Assembly: GCA_947449735.1 (NCBI GenBank) | Contig: CANFTB010000020.1 | Coordinates: 1-64,000, forward strand | Length of the DNA: 64,000 nucleotides | Direction: 5' to 3' | Source: Chthoniobacteraceae bacterium | GTDB taxonomy: Bacteria > Verrucomicrobiota > Verrucomicrobiia > Chthoniobacterales > Chthoniobacteraceae | Part shown: positions 1 through 9,001 of the stretch, in pieces | How the letters are laid out: every line of letters starts with the position of its first letter | Numbering within the stretch: the stretch's first letter is position 1 | The notes under the pieces: generated by a model | Database searches by the model: none | What the model saw: only the letters and a program-made list of their open reading frames with translations | What the model was told of the DNA's origin: nothing | Translations under genes and position numbers: made by a program

Positions 1-2
1 AA

Positions 3-1901
3 TGGCACAGCGCTCCGATGGAGCCGATTCCAAACGGGAACGATCGCTGGCGGGGTGTCTGCGCTTTTTTTGAAAACGCCCGGCACGAATTCACCGTCGA
101 GGCTTGGAGCGACGGCTTTCGAACATGGCAGCATGAATTCGAGGCCAAAGTGAAAGCCGGGCAGCCAGACCTCCGAACCGAAATCCTCGAGGGCGCCCTC
201 CTTGTGGAACGCGCAGCTGACCGGGCGGCACGCTTAAGACACCCGGAGGACGCCCACCGTTTGAGGACAATGGCTGCTGAGATCCGCCAGGGAGCGCCCG
301 CGGATGTTTTGACGTCGACCCACACCCCGGAGATCGAAGGTCTCCTGGCCTCCTATCCGGACCTTTTGGAAGCCTCGGAATACTGGCTGGAGACGCCTGC
401 TGTCCAAGCTCTTGTCGAGGCCCCCGACTTTCCGAATGCTGTTCCGCGTTATCCCGCCGTGATTGTCGACCGCAAGGAAGCCCTTCATGCCGCGTGGTAC
501 GAATTTTTCCCGCGCTCCGCTGAAGGCCGCGGAGACAGGGGTTCAACCTTCAGGGACTGTCTCCCCCGGATAGACGACGCCAAGGCGATGGGGTTTGACG
601 TGATTTATTTTCCCCCCATACACCCCATAGGGATCACTGCAAGGAAAGGCCGAAATAACTCGGTCAGTTGTGAACCCGGTGAGCCCGGAGTTCCATACGC
701 CATCGGCAACCGCCATCAGGACTGTCCAAATGGCGGCGGCCACTGCGACGTCGCTCCGGAACTGGGAACGCTTGAGGACTTTGACTGGCTTGTCAGCGAA
801 ATACACGACCGGGGCATGGAACTGGCCCTCGATTTCGCAATCAATTGTTCGCCCGACCACCCGTATGTTCACGAACACCCCGAATGGTTTTTCAAGCGCC
901 CGGACGGAACGATTAAGTATGCTGAAAACCCCCCGAAAAAATATCAGGACGTCTACCCCCTGAATTTTCACAATCCCGACTGGCGCAGACTTTGGGAAGA
1001 GTTGACAGGGGTCGTGCTGTTCTGGGCGCAGCGCGGAGTGCGCATTTTCAGGGTGGACAACCCGCACACCAAGCCGTTGGCGTTCTGGGAGTTTTTGATC
1101 TCCAAGGTACAGGCCTCTTTCCCAGACACGCTGTTTCTTTCAGAGGCGTTCACCCGCCCGAAGATGATGCTTGCGCTCGCCAAGGCGGGTTTCACTCAAA
1201 GCTACACGTATTTCAGCTGGCGCAATACAAAGGCCGAGCTCACCGAGTACTTCACTCAGCTCACCAGTCCCGAGATCGCTGATTTTTTCCGTCCGAATCT
1301 CTGGCCCAACACCCCGGACATTTTGCCGGTCATGCTCCAGCAAGGCGGCCGGTCGGCCTTTCTGATCCGAGCTGCGCTAACCACCCTGCTCTCGCCTCTC
1401 TACGGAATTTATTCCGGCTTTGAACTTTGCGAAAGCGCAGCGCTTCCAAACAAAGAAGAGTACCTGGACAGCGAGAAATATCAGTGGAAGGAGCGGGACT
1501 GGAATGCTCCGGGCAACATCAAAGGCTACATTACCGCGTTAAACAAAATACGCCGGGAAAACCGTTCCCTGCATCAATTTAGAAACATCCTGTTCCACGA
1601 GGCCGAAAACGAACACGTTTTGTTTTTTTCAAAATCAACTGCTGCTAAGGACAACGTTCTGCTCGTCGCTGTTTCCCTGGACCCCTGGCGCACTCAGGCG
1701 GCTTTTGTGCACGTTCCCCTCAATCTCATCGGTTGCTCGCACGACGAGACCTACCAAGTCCACGATCTGCTCACAGACAGGCGGTACCTGTGGAGCGGTT
1801 CCCGCAATTTCATTGAACTGCATCCCGATGAACGTGTAGCCCACGTGTTTCGCGTCCGCCGGAAGGCTTTTCACGAACAGGACTTCGAGACCTACCTGTA
1901 G
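3..1901 (+). CDS. glgE: GlgE-type alpha-1,4-glucan:maltose-1-phosphate maltosyltransferase (5' end outside window)
   Basis: Cytoplasmic GH13 enzyme that transfers maltosyl units from maltose-1-phosphate to alpha-glucan. The frame is already open at base 3 (reads W-H-S-A-P before the first ATG at 18) and the family carries about 40-60 more N-terminal residues, so the true start lies before the window. Counting from the ATG at 18, the family motif FRVDNPHTKP lies near residue 345 (the Asp is the nucleophile) and LSEAFTRP near residue 375 (the Glu is the acid/base). The IGNRHQDCPNGGGHCDVAPE stretch is also typical of GlgE and separates it from ordinary amylases. The C-terminal beta domain ends normally at a TAG. 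It converges on the next gene with only 17 bp between stops. GlgE normally works with TreS/Mak and GlgB, none of which is visible here. Assignment is firm from the motifs. Confidence 0.93.
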   Translation, partial: WHSAPMEPIPNGNDRWRGVCAFFENARHEFTVEAWSDGFRTWQHEFEAKVKAGQPDLRTEILEGALLVERAADRAARLRHPEDAHRLRTMAAEIRQGAPADVLTSTHTPEIEGLLASYPDLLEASEYWLETPAVQALVEAPDFPNAVPRYPAVIVDRKEALHAAWYEFFPRSAEGRGDRGSTFRDCLPRIDDAKAMGFDVIYFPPIHPIGITARKGRNNSVSCEPGEPGVPYAIGNRHQDCPNGGGHCDVAPELGTLEDFDWLVSEIHDRGMELALDFAINCSPDHPYVHEHPEWFFKRPDGTIKYAENPPKKYQDVYPLNFHNPDWRRLWEELTGVVLFWAQRGVRIFRVDNPHTKPLAFWEFLISKVQASFPDTLFLSEAFTRPKMMLALAKAGFTQSYTYFSWRNTKAELTEYFTQLTSPEIADFFRPNLWPNTPDILPVMLQQGGRSAFLIRAALTTLLSPLYGIYSGFELCESAALPNKEEYLDSEKYQWKERDWNAPGNIKGYITALNKIRRENRSLHQFRNILFHEAENEHVLFFSKSTAAKDNVLLVAVSLDPWRTQAAFVHVPLNLIGCSHDETYQVHDLLTDRRYLWSGSRNFIELHPDERVAHVFRVRRKAFHEQDFETYL

Positions 1902-1918
1902 CAGGCGCTGACAGCATC

Positions 1919-4525
1919 CTACTTTCCAGGAGCCCAGGCTTCAAAATATCCGCGGTCATCAAGGACCCACGCCCGCAGCTTTTCCCGGAGGGCCACGGCG
2001 CGCGAGCCTTCCATTCCCAAGGCAACCAGCGCTGTAGCCCAGCCGTCGGCTTCAAGGCATGTTGGCATCAAGACTGAACAGGCTTCTGGCCCGCCTGCTA
2101 CCGGCCGGCCCGACAAGGGGGATATGATGTGCGAAACGATTTCACCCGCGAGGCGGCGACGGGCCCGGTTCAAACCGGAAGTCGCCAACGCCGCGTCCTT
2201 GAGCTCCATCACAAGCAGCGGCCGTGCGGCGTCCGCAGGGTTTTCAATGGCCACCGTCCAGGCTCCCCCCGCTCGCAACTCGCCACCAACTTCAACGAGG
2301 TAAGTGAAACAGCCGTTCTGTTCGAGCAGCGCTGCAACCCGGTCCACTGCATAGCCCTGCAAAACAGAACCGAGATCCAGGGTAACCCCGGGATGCGCCT
2401 TCCGAAGGCTTCTGCCATCCTGCCCAAAAGAAAGCTTCTCCCAGCCAACGCGTTGTAAAATTGAATTGATCGTCTCATTGGAGGGAGCGGCCGACTTCCC
2501 GCCCGAAGGACCGTATCCCCAGGCGTCGACAAGAGGCGAGACCGTGATGTCGTATGCGCCCAAAGAAGCGCGGCTCAGATGCTGTGCAAATTGAACCAGC
2601 CTTCCCAGCTCCTCAGGCACCTCCTGGTTGTCAGTTGCTTCCGAGCGGTTAAACCGGCTGGTTGCAGATTCAGGCCTCCAGTGCGAGAGCGTGGACTCAA
2701 TCCTTTCGACCTCGGTGGCGATTTGCGAACGCAGTTCGACAAGGTCGACTGCCGCGCCACGAACTTTCACACACCAGGTGCTCCCAAATCCATTTCCTCT
2801 GAGCTCTTTGACAGTCGTAGTGTCAGCCGCCCCAGCTACATGTATTTCCTTCTGAAAATCACGCTGGTCCGCAAATACCAGCGCTCCGCCGGCTGCCAGT
2901 GCCGCGAAAGCGACGACGTCCCGGGCTGAAAAACGCTCGTCCGCGGACGCCGTGCGAAGAAAGGAAAGCAGGGCTCCCGTCGGGCACCCGTACCTGCAAT
3001 ACGCCATCGGGACGAAGGCTGAAGCCGCCAGTCCAATAACCGCAATCAGAAAGGGAGAAACCGCCGCGGTGCCAAGGATCCAAAAGTCAAAGGGCTCGAG
3101 GTTTCCCAATGCCGCAGAAGGTTTGCGCAAAATCCAGAAAAACCCACAAGCCAATACGGCTGGCGGAAGCATCCTGAGCACGCGGTGCATTAAAGCCGGC
3201 GGGTGCAGCTGCATTTTTTGGGGGACGATCCGTCCAAGCCATTCCTGAGTCGCTCCGTGCGGGCACACGTGATGACAATAAAGCTGCCGTCGGGTGGCCC
3301 ATGGCACCACCAGCGCAAGCGCGCCCAAAACGAGAAGCGGTCCGGTCTGGCGCAAAGACACACCGTTACCGGCCCAGCCTGCAAGCAAACCAAGCGATAC
3401 AAACTGGCCGAGCCATATGCCGAGCCCCCCCACCAAAGCAGCCTGCCAAGCCAGGCGCAACCACCTCACCCCACGAAGGCTTGTAAACGACATGACGCAT
3501 GCCCCGAAGATAAAGCCCCACAAGACAAAGTCCTTAAACGGAGGCATCCTCAATGCCTCGGCCGGTTTTTGCGCGGCATTTTTTCTGAACGTCTCGCGAA
3601 TCCCCTCAGCAATTGCCGCGCTGGTCATGGTTGCACCAGCCACTCCCTCGATCTTTTCAGCTTTGAAATCCAAGCCGGGCCATTCGGAGATTTTGCACCT
3701 CGCCAGCGACTTCAAATAATCCCGGTCTTCCACAACCCGCTCCGTATATTCGTCCGTATCGTACGATTTTCGAATCCTGATCGCCCGGATCGTTTGCGCA
3801 TCCGCCGCGACAGAGAGAAGGCATTCGGTCGGCCCTGCATACCCTATGATGGAATCCGCTGCGGGGGCTGTGCGAACCAGATAGCCGGTGAGCGTTCCAG
3901 ATAAATCCAGGACCTTAAGCCACCCGGTCCGCTTGTCATCGGACGTGACGTGTGCTGCCCCTGGAAAACTGTTTCGGGCCTCCTCAAGCGTGACGGGCTC
4001 GGGAAATCTCAAAGAGCCATGGCCTCCCCCCAGCCGCTCGGCGATGCCTTCGACCATGGCAAGTGCCGTCAGCGTGGACCCCCCGATTCCCTCGATCTTT
4101 GGAGCAGGCATCGAGGCCGGATCCCAGCCTGTCAGGCTGTTTGCAAAGGAACGGCTCTGGCGCAGGTGTTCTACGTGTGCGGGGGTGTCTTGGCTTTCGA
4201 GAATCCGGGTGCCGACAATGCGCCCCTCAAGATCTAGCGCCACCAAAAGATTGCTTGGCCCGCTGTAGCCCAAAATGCGATCCGCAGCCGGTGATGTAGT
4301 CAGCAGAGAGCCCTGGGGCCTGCCATCCGCGCCGTTGACCACCGCGATGCCGCCGGGCCGGGGTGCTAACGCCGCGGCCTGGGGAAAAAAAGCCTGCGCA
4401 TCCGCCAAAGCCAAGGCCCCCAACTGTGGCCTTGGGGAGGTTTGTTTTTGCAAAAGCAAAGCGGCTGCAGCCAGCGCAGCAAGCCGCCACAGCCGCACCA
4501 ACATAGAGAGGAGGCGCGGGACCAT
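1919..4525 (-). CDS. NosR-like fusion: two FMN-binding domains, membrane polyferredoxin and ApbE flavin transferase
   Basis: An 868-residue membrane protein joining modules that are usually separate. Residues about 11-27 form an N-terminal membrane segment. Two FMN-binding (RnfG/NqrC-like) domains follow, ending in flavinylation-type motifs GGSTLT (148-153) and GATMTS (297-302). Next come several hydrophobic helices (about 332-550) with two CxxxCP iron-sulphur motifs (C417/C421 and C510/C514), as in NosR/NapH. Residues about 575-868 are an ApbE domain (FAD:protein FMN transferase) with the DLGSVLQGYAVD and VEVGGELRAGG signatures. ApbE attaches FMN covalently to Thr in such motifs, so the protein may load its own FMN carriers. 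Inferred role: electron transfer across or outside the inner membrane. The partner is unknown. ATG at 4525 is used; an in-frame ATG at 4504 is possible. Divergent from the amidohydrolase gene, with 96 bp between them. Confidence 0.88.
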   Translation of the reverse strand: MVPRLLSMLVRLWRLAALAAAALLLQKQTSPRPQLGALALADAQAFFPQAAALAPRPGGIAVVNGADGRPQGSLLTTSPAADRILGYSGPSNLLVALDLEGRIVGTRILESQDTPAHVEHLRQSRSFANSLTGWDPASMPAPKIEGIGGSTLTALAMVEGIAERLGGGHGSLRFPEPVTLEEARNSFPGAAHVTSDDKRTGWLKVLDLSGTLTGYLVRTAPAADSIIGYAGPTECLLSVAADAQTIRAIRIRKSYDTDEYTERVVEDRDYLKSLARCKISEWPGLDFKAEKIEGVAGATMTSAAIAEGIRETFRKNAAQKPAEALRMPPFKDFVLWGFIFGACVMSFTSLRGVRWLRLAWQAALVGGLGIWLGQFVSLGLLAGWAGNGVSLRQTGPLLVLGALALVVPWATRRQLYCHHVCPHGATQEWLGRIVPQKMQLHPPALMHRVLRMLPPAVLACGFFWILRKPSAALGNLEPFDFWILGTAAVSPFLIAVIGLAASAFVPMAYCRYGCPTGALLSFLRTASADERFSARDVVAFAALAAGGALVFADQRDFQKEIHVAGAADTTTVKELRGNGFGSTWCVKVRGAAVDLVELRSQIATEVERIESTLSHWRPESATSRFNRSEATDNQEVPEELGRLVQFAQHLSRASLGAYDITVSPLVDAWGYGPSGGKSAAPSNETINSILQRVGWEKLSFGQDGRSLRKAHPGVTLDLGSVLQGYAVDRVAALLEQNGCFTYLVEVGGELRAGGAWTVAIENPADAARPLLVMELKDAALATSGLNRARRRLAGEIVSHIISPLSGRPVAGGPEACSVLMPTCLEADGWATALVALGMEGSRAVALREKLRAWVLDDRGYFEAWAPGK

Positions 4526-4621
4526 GGCCGCTTATACCACAGAACGGACTGAGAGGAAGCTCCTCCGTTTTAAGGTCAACCTTAGCCTTGCGACAACCTT
4601 TGGACAGGTTCACAAAAAGAC

Positions 4622-5857
4622 ATGCTCATCCGGGCGCGCACACTTCTTCCTCTCTCGTCCCATGTTTTTGAAAACGGGGCCGTGCGTGTGGAGGGTGCGC
4701 GCATTCAGGCGGTGGGATCAGCCTCAGACTTGAAGCCCAAGGCCGGCGAGGAGGTGCTCGAGCTTGGTTCCTGCGTACTCATGCCGGGACTCATCAACAG
4801 CCACTGCCACCTCGACTACTCCACCATGCGGAACGCCATTGCGCCGCCCTCCGGATTCACCGAATGGGTGCTGCGTATCAACTCGATTAAACGGCAGTTG
4901 TCTCCCGAAGACATTTTGGACGCCATACGCCGGGGCTACGCTGAAGCGCAGCGTTACGGGACGACCACCGTCTGCAGCATGGCCGCTTTTCCGGACCTTC
5001 TGCCTCAGCTTCCCCCGGCGCCGCTCAGGACATGGTGGTTTTACGAGATGATCGACATCCGGCACCGCGTGACCTCGGACGATGTGATCGCGGGGGCCCT
5101 GACTTTTTTTGAAACAGAAAAAAGCGCTCTCACGAACTTTGGACTAAATCCCCACGCTCCGTACACAGCATCGCTGCTGCTTTACCGCCTGGCCTACGCG
5201 TGCGCCAAACAGAACGGCATGCTTCTGACCACGCACGTGTCCGAGTCGCGCGAGGAGACTGAGATGTTTGCGCTTGGTTCCGGCCCGTTGCATGCTTTTT
5301 TGAGCGGTCTGGACAGGCCCATGCACGACTGCGGCCACGACACGCCGTTCGGCTGGTTGTGGAGGAACGGAGCCATCGGTGGCGACTGGATCCTCGCTCA
5401 TATGAACGATTTGAAGGCATCGGACTTCGCCCTTCTTGAAACCATCAGCAGGGAGAAATTGCCGCACATCGTCCACTGCCCCGGAAGCCACGCCTATTTC
5501 AAGCATCCACCCTTTGCCTTTGGAAAGCTGGCCGGCTTGGGAGTGAACCTGTGCGTCGGAACAGACAGCCTGGCGAGCACGGATTCATTAAGCCTGCTGG
5601 GCGAACTTCGCCGGCTTCAAAGCTGCGAGCCCGGTCTTTCAGCCGAGGATCTGCTGCATACGATTACGCTCGCCCCCGCCCGTGCCCTTCAAAAAGAGGG
5701 AGAGCTGGGATGCCTGGAGGCCGGCGCGATGGCGGATATGATCGCCATTCCATTTGACGGAGCGCCGGAACAGGCTGCCGACGCGTGTGTGTCCTTTACG
5801 GGACTCGTTCCTTGGATGATGGTAGATGGAAAAGTTCTGCCTGTTCCTCCACTTTAG
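4622..5857 (+). CDS. amidohydrolase-superfamily metal-dependent deaminase/hydrolase
   Basis: 411-residue TIM-barrel metal hydrolase of the SsnA/TrzN/MtaD type. Visible metal and catalytic motifs are HCHLD after LMPGLINS (near residue 62), HVSESREE (His plus the Glu typical of deaminases), HCPGSHAYF and GTDSLAS (the metal-ligand Asp). The small composite beta-sandwich at the two ends (LIRARTLLPLSS..., DMIAIPF...) is also typical. Substrate cannot be read from sequence. Aminodeoxyfutalosine deaminase (menaquinone synthesis), S-adenosylhomocysteine/5'-methylthioadenosine deaminase and chlorohydrolase-like enzymes all share this pattern. It is followed after 10 bp by the carboxypeptidase gene, so the two are probably co-transcribed. 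Superfamily certain, substrate unknown. Confidence 0.85.
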   Translation: MLIRARTLLPLSSHVFENGAVRVEGARIQAVGSASDLKPKAGEEVLELGSCVLMPGLINSHCHLDYSTMRNAIAPPSGFTEWVLRINSIKRQLSPEDILDAIRRGYAEAQRYGTTTVCSMAAFPDLLPQLPPAPLRTWWFYEMIDIRHRVTSDDVIAGALTFFETEKSALTNFGLNPHAPYTASLLLYRLAYACAKQNGMLLTTHVSESREETEMFALGSGPLHAFLSGLDRPMHDCGHDTPFGWLWRNGAIGGDWILAHMNDLKASDFALLETISREKLPHIVHCPGSHAYFKHPPFAFGKLAGLGVNLCVGTDSLASTDSLSLLGELRRLQSCEPGLSAEDLLHTITLAPARALQKEGELGCLEAGAMADMIAIPFDGAPEQAADACVSFTGLVPWMMVDGKVLPVPPL

Positions 5858-5867
5858 CCCCCCATTC

Positions 5868-6803
5868 ATGTCATTGCGCCGACTGCTTGCCGCCATTTTG
5901 AGCGTACCGCTGCTGATGCCCATCAGCTCAGACGCGGCTACAAAGAAGAAGCCGGCTTCAAAACCTGACCAGAAACCCGCCTCTAAAAACGCTTCTAAAC
6001 CCTCATCTAAAGCGTCCCCAAAGCCCACGCCCGTGGCTAAGGCCCCGGAAGACGAAGAAGACGAACTTTCACTAGCGGCCAAGGGAGCCATCGTGATCGA
6101 GGCTTTTAGCGGAAAGCCCTTGTATCAAAAAAACGCGGATTCGCGTTTTTATCCTGCCAGCACGACGAAGATCATGACGGGCCTGTTGGTGATCGAGGCT
6201 GGAAATTTAAATGCGCTTGTGGAGATCACGGCTGAGGATGCGAAAGTGGGCGAGAGCAGTTTGAATGTTCACCCCGGTGAACAGTTCACCCGCCGGCAGA
6301 TGCTTTTTGGACTGATGCTCAAGAGCGCCAACGACGTCGCCGCGGCGCTGGGCCGGGACAATGGGGGGAGCATCGAGGCCTTTGCCAGCAAAATGACCCA
6401 AAGGGCGAGGGAGCTCGGCTGCACAAACACGCAGTTTACCAATCCCCACGGCCTCCACAATCTCAACCACTACACCACGCCCCGCGATCTTGCCATCATC
6501 GCCCGGGCCGCCATGCAACAGCCGCTCTTCAGACAGATCGTCGCCACAAAACAAGCGCGCTGGGAGGCGCCTTCGGGCCTGCAGCTCCTAACAAACCACA
6601 ACCGCCTGCTCGATCGCTTTTCCGGCTGCAACGGAGTGAAGACCGGCTACACAATTCCCGCCCAACAAGTGCTGGCGAGTTCCGCCGCGCGCGACGGTCG
6701 CGAAGCCATAGCCATCGTCATGTACACAAACAAACCGGGCATCTGGGAAGACAGCGCCAAGCTTTTAGAGTTCGGCTTGCGACCTCCTGCGGAGACGCAG
6801 TAG
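5868..6803 (+). CDS. D-alanyl-D-alanine carboxypeptidase (PBP5/6 family, S11)
   Basis: 311-residue secreted penicillin-binding protein that trims the terminal D-Ala from peptidoglycan stem peptides. ATG at 5868 is chosen because it gives a clean signal peptide (MSLRRLLAAILSVPLLMPISS) and begins 10 bp after the preceding stop; an upstream in-frame ATG at 5826 would overlap that gene. After the signal comes a Lys/Pro/Ser/Ala-rich linker (about residues 22-62), then the catalytic domain with SxxK (STTK in PASTTKIMTG), SxN (SAND) and KTG (VKTGYT). The C-terminal beta domain and amphipathic membrane anchor of classical PBP5 seem to be missing: the protein stops shortly after the catalytic domain, like DacF/PbpG-type enzymes. 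Convergent with the MBL hydrolase gene. Confidence 0.92.
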   Translation: MSLRRLLAAILSVPLLMPISSDAATKKKPASKPDQKPASKNASKPSSKASPKPTPVAKAPEDEEDELSLAAKGAIVIEAFSGKPLYQKNADSRFYPASTTKIMTGLLVIEAGNLNALVEITAEDAKVGESSLNVHPGEQFTRRQMLFGLMLKSANDVAAALGRDNGGSIEAFASKMTQRARELGCTNTQFTNPHGLHNLNHYTTPRDLAIIARAAMQQPLFRQIVATKQARWEAPSGLQLLTNHNRLLDRFSGCNGVKTGYTIPAQQVLASSAARDGREAIAIVMYTNKPGIWEDSAKLLEFGLRPPAETQ

Positions 6804-6875
6804 GCCCTGGCCGGCACCACATCCAACGGTCCCCGGCGGCTCAATGCCTTCCTTCCGCCACGACGGACTTTCGTG

Positions 6876-7688
6876 TCACGGGAGATAAAATGGGTTCCAG
6901 TCTTTCTCCCACGCCACGGTCGTCAAAGGTCCGTGCCCGGGACACAGAACCGTTTCGCCAGGAAGCGAAAAAATCTCCTGCCGATTGGTTCGCAACGCCT
7001 CCGAATGGGAAACCATTCCGCCGCCCATAGAACCGGCAAACAGCGCGTCTCCAACCACCGCGACAGGGCGTTCCAAACCCTGTACAACGAACGTGGTGCC
7101 GCCCCTTGAATGGCCCGCCGTGAGTCGGCTTACAATGCGAAGGCTGCCGAGCGCCCACTCCTCGCCGGCTTCAAAAGTTAGCGCGCCAGATATCGGCTCT
7201 AGGGCGTTTACAAAAGCAACAGCTCCCGTTTTCGAACAAAGCCGGTCCATTTCAAAAACATGGTCGCCGTGCGTATGTGTAAGAAAAACCGCTTTTAAAC
7301 TGAGCGAGCGCCTTTCGAGTGCAGCGAGCAGGGGGGAGCAATCGGCACCCGAATCAAAGGCCGCAGCCTCCCCGGAACGGGCATCCCAAACGAGAAAGTT
7401 GTTCACCCACATATCCTCGAAGGGCGTGGAATACATCTCCAAGCCGTCCAAAGAAATACTTCCTGGTACAACCCCGCCCTCTGCCAAAAGACACAAGGCA
7501 TCCGCGTTCAGTCCGAGTTCCACTGCCGCTGCGCGGGCAACCATCCGGTCCCATCTGCCCCCGCGCAACGCCACGATGCGCTCGAGTTCAAATCCGGTGC
7601 GCTCCGCAAGCATGACATCCGTCACCCAGAGTCCGCACATCGCCTTCACCAACACGTTGGTGAAACCATCCTCCAAGGCGGGACTCAT
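6876..7688 (-). CDS. MBL-fold metallo-hydrolase with N-terminal helical extension
   Basis: 270 residues. The second part (from about residue 75) is a metallo-beta-lactamase-fold hydrolase with the HTHGDH metal motif, a later His in TAGHSRGG, the GDALFAGSMGG Asp ligand and a final CPGHGPLTT His, as in glyoxalase-II-like hydrolases. The first 75 or so residues form a helical, Ala/Leu-rich segment that is not part of the hydrolase fold and may bind protein or nucleic acid; its function is unknown. The gene lies 20 bp downstream of the MFS exporter gene on the same strand and is probably co-transcribed with it. Substrate (thioester, lactone or other) cannot be inferred. Confidence 0.85.
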   Translation of the reverse strand: MSPALEDGFTNVLVKAMCGLWVTDVMLAERTGFELERIVALRGGRWDRMVARAAAVELGLNADALCLLAEGGVVPGSISLDGLEMYSTPFEDMWVNNFLVWDARSGEAAAFDSGADCSPLLAALERRSLSLKAVFLTHTHGDHVFEMDRLCSKTGAVAFVNALEPISGALTFEAGEEWALGSLRIVSRLTAGHSRGGTTFVVQGLERPVAVVGDALFAGSMGGGMVSHSEALRTNRQEIFSLPGETVLCPGHGPLTTVAWEKDWNPFYLP

Positions 7689-7708
7689 CGTCGTTGGGAA
7701 GACTGGAT

Positions 7709-9001
7709 TTACTGCTTCGTCTGGCCGACGGACTCTTCGCGCTGTCCGTCCTTTGCCGGCGTTTTAAGCAGCATCACGCACCCGAAGGATGCAGCCACGA
7801 GAAGGGCGCCAGCCGTGAAAGAGGTGAGATATCCGTTCTGCACCTTCTCGAGCATGTCGCCCGTCAGCGGCCTGGCCATCGCGGAAAAGGTGAGAGGCAG
7901 GGGCAAGACTGCGAGGGCCGGGCCGAGGAATCGTCCGAGGCTGCCCGCCGAGGTCATCAACCCCATGAGGCGTCCCTGGGCGCGTCCATGCACATAACGG
8001 GAAGCCATTCCGCTCAATGTCGGTGTCAGCAATCCATTTCCGAAGGCCATTAACGCGCAACTTCCCAGGAAAGCCGGGACTCCGGACACGCGAGGCAACC
8101 AGTAAAGACTGAGCGCAAGTGCCAGCGCTCCACACATGGCGAGCTGCTTCTCGATATTCCTCTGCAACAAGCGGCGCAAAAGACCTCCCTGCACGAGCAC
8201 CGCCAGAACGCCCACGTAGGCAAAAGCATAACTCGTGTCCCTGAGCGTCCAATGAAAGTGATCGCCGCAAAACAATGCGAAGAGGACGTGGATAAACGCG
8301 AAGCCGGTGGTGGACAGCAGCGAAGCTACGAGCAGCAAAGCAATGAAAGCCCCGCGTCCCTCAGCAAACACCTCCGTCAAAGTCGCCTTGTCGTCTGCCG
8401 AACCACGCTTCTCCGCGGGGTAGGTCTCCGGAAGACGCGCCCAAATCAGAATCGCGTTCAAAATTGAAAGCGCGCCTGCGCAGTAGAAAGGCGCTGCGTG
8501 TGAATAGCTGGCTAAAATCCCCCCTAGAGCAGGTCCCATGATGAAACCCAGACCGAAGGCGGCTCCAATGATACCCATCGCTCGGGAGCGACGTTCCGGA
8601 GCCGTGACATCGGCAATGCAGGCCTGTGCAGTCGCTATGTTGCCGCCGCTGGCGCCGTCGATGATCCGGCCCAGGAACAACATCCACGCGGCATCAGCCC
8701 GGCCGATCACAAAGAAACCCACGGCCGTCCCAATGACGCTGACGAGCAACACGGGCTTTCGCCCGATCCTGTCGGAAAGCTTTCCAAACAAAGGGGCGGC
8801 GAAAAGCTGCACCAATGAAAAGATTCCCACCAGCCAGCCCAGGGCGCTGGGACTTAACAGAAACGGCTCGGATTTCGCATAAACCGGAAGCACCGGAATC
8901 ACGATGCCGAACCCCACCATGCTTATAAAAACGGTCAGGAAAATGATTCCTATGGGCGAACGCTCAGAAGGCGCGGGGCTGGGGGACGGAGTATTAGTCA
9001 T
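7709..9001 (-). CDS. MFS transporter, TetA-like DHA1 drug:H+ antiporter family
   Basis: 430-residue inner-membrane transporter with about 12 hydrophobic segments. The loop 2-3 motif A (GKLSDRIGRKPVLL) and the segment-5 motif C region (GAAFGLGFIMGPALGGILA) match the drug:H+ antiporter-1 / TetA branch, so an efflux role is likely, but the exported compound is unknown. The N-terminal 14 residues are Pro/Ser-rich and cytoplasmic. The upstream region (9002-9330) holds its probable promoter. The MBL hydrolase gene follows 20 bp after its stop. Confidence 0.88.
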   Translation of the reverse strand: MTNTPSPSPAPSERSPIGIIFLTVFISMVGFGIVIPVLPVYAKSEPFLLSPSALGWLVGIFSLVQLFAAPLFGKLSDRIGRKPVLLVSVIGTAVGFFVIGRADAAWMLFLGRIIDGASGGNIATAQACIADVTAPERRSRAMGIIGAAFGLGFIMGPALGGILASYSHAAPFYCAGALSILNAILIWARLPETYPAEKRGSADDKATLTEVFAEGRGAFIALLLVASLLSTTGFAFIHVLFALFCGDHFHWTLRDTSYAFAYVGVLAVLVQGGLLRRLLQRNIEKQLAMCGALALALSLYWLPRVSGVPAFLGSCALMAFGNGLLTPTLSGMASRYVHGRAQGRLMGLMTSAGSLGRFLGPALAVLPLPLTFSAMARPLTGDMLEKVQNGYLTSFTAGALLVAASFGCVMLLKTPAKDGQREESVGQTKQ

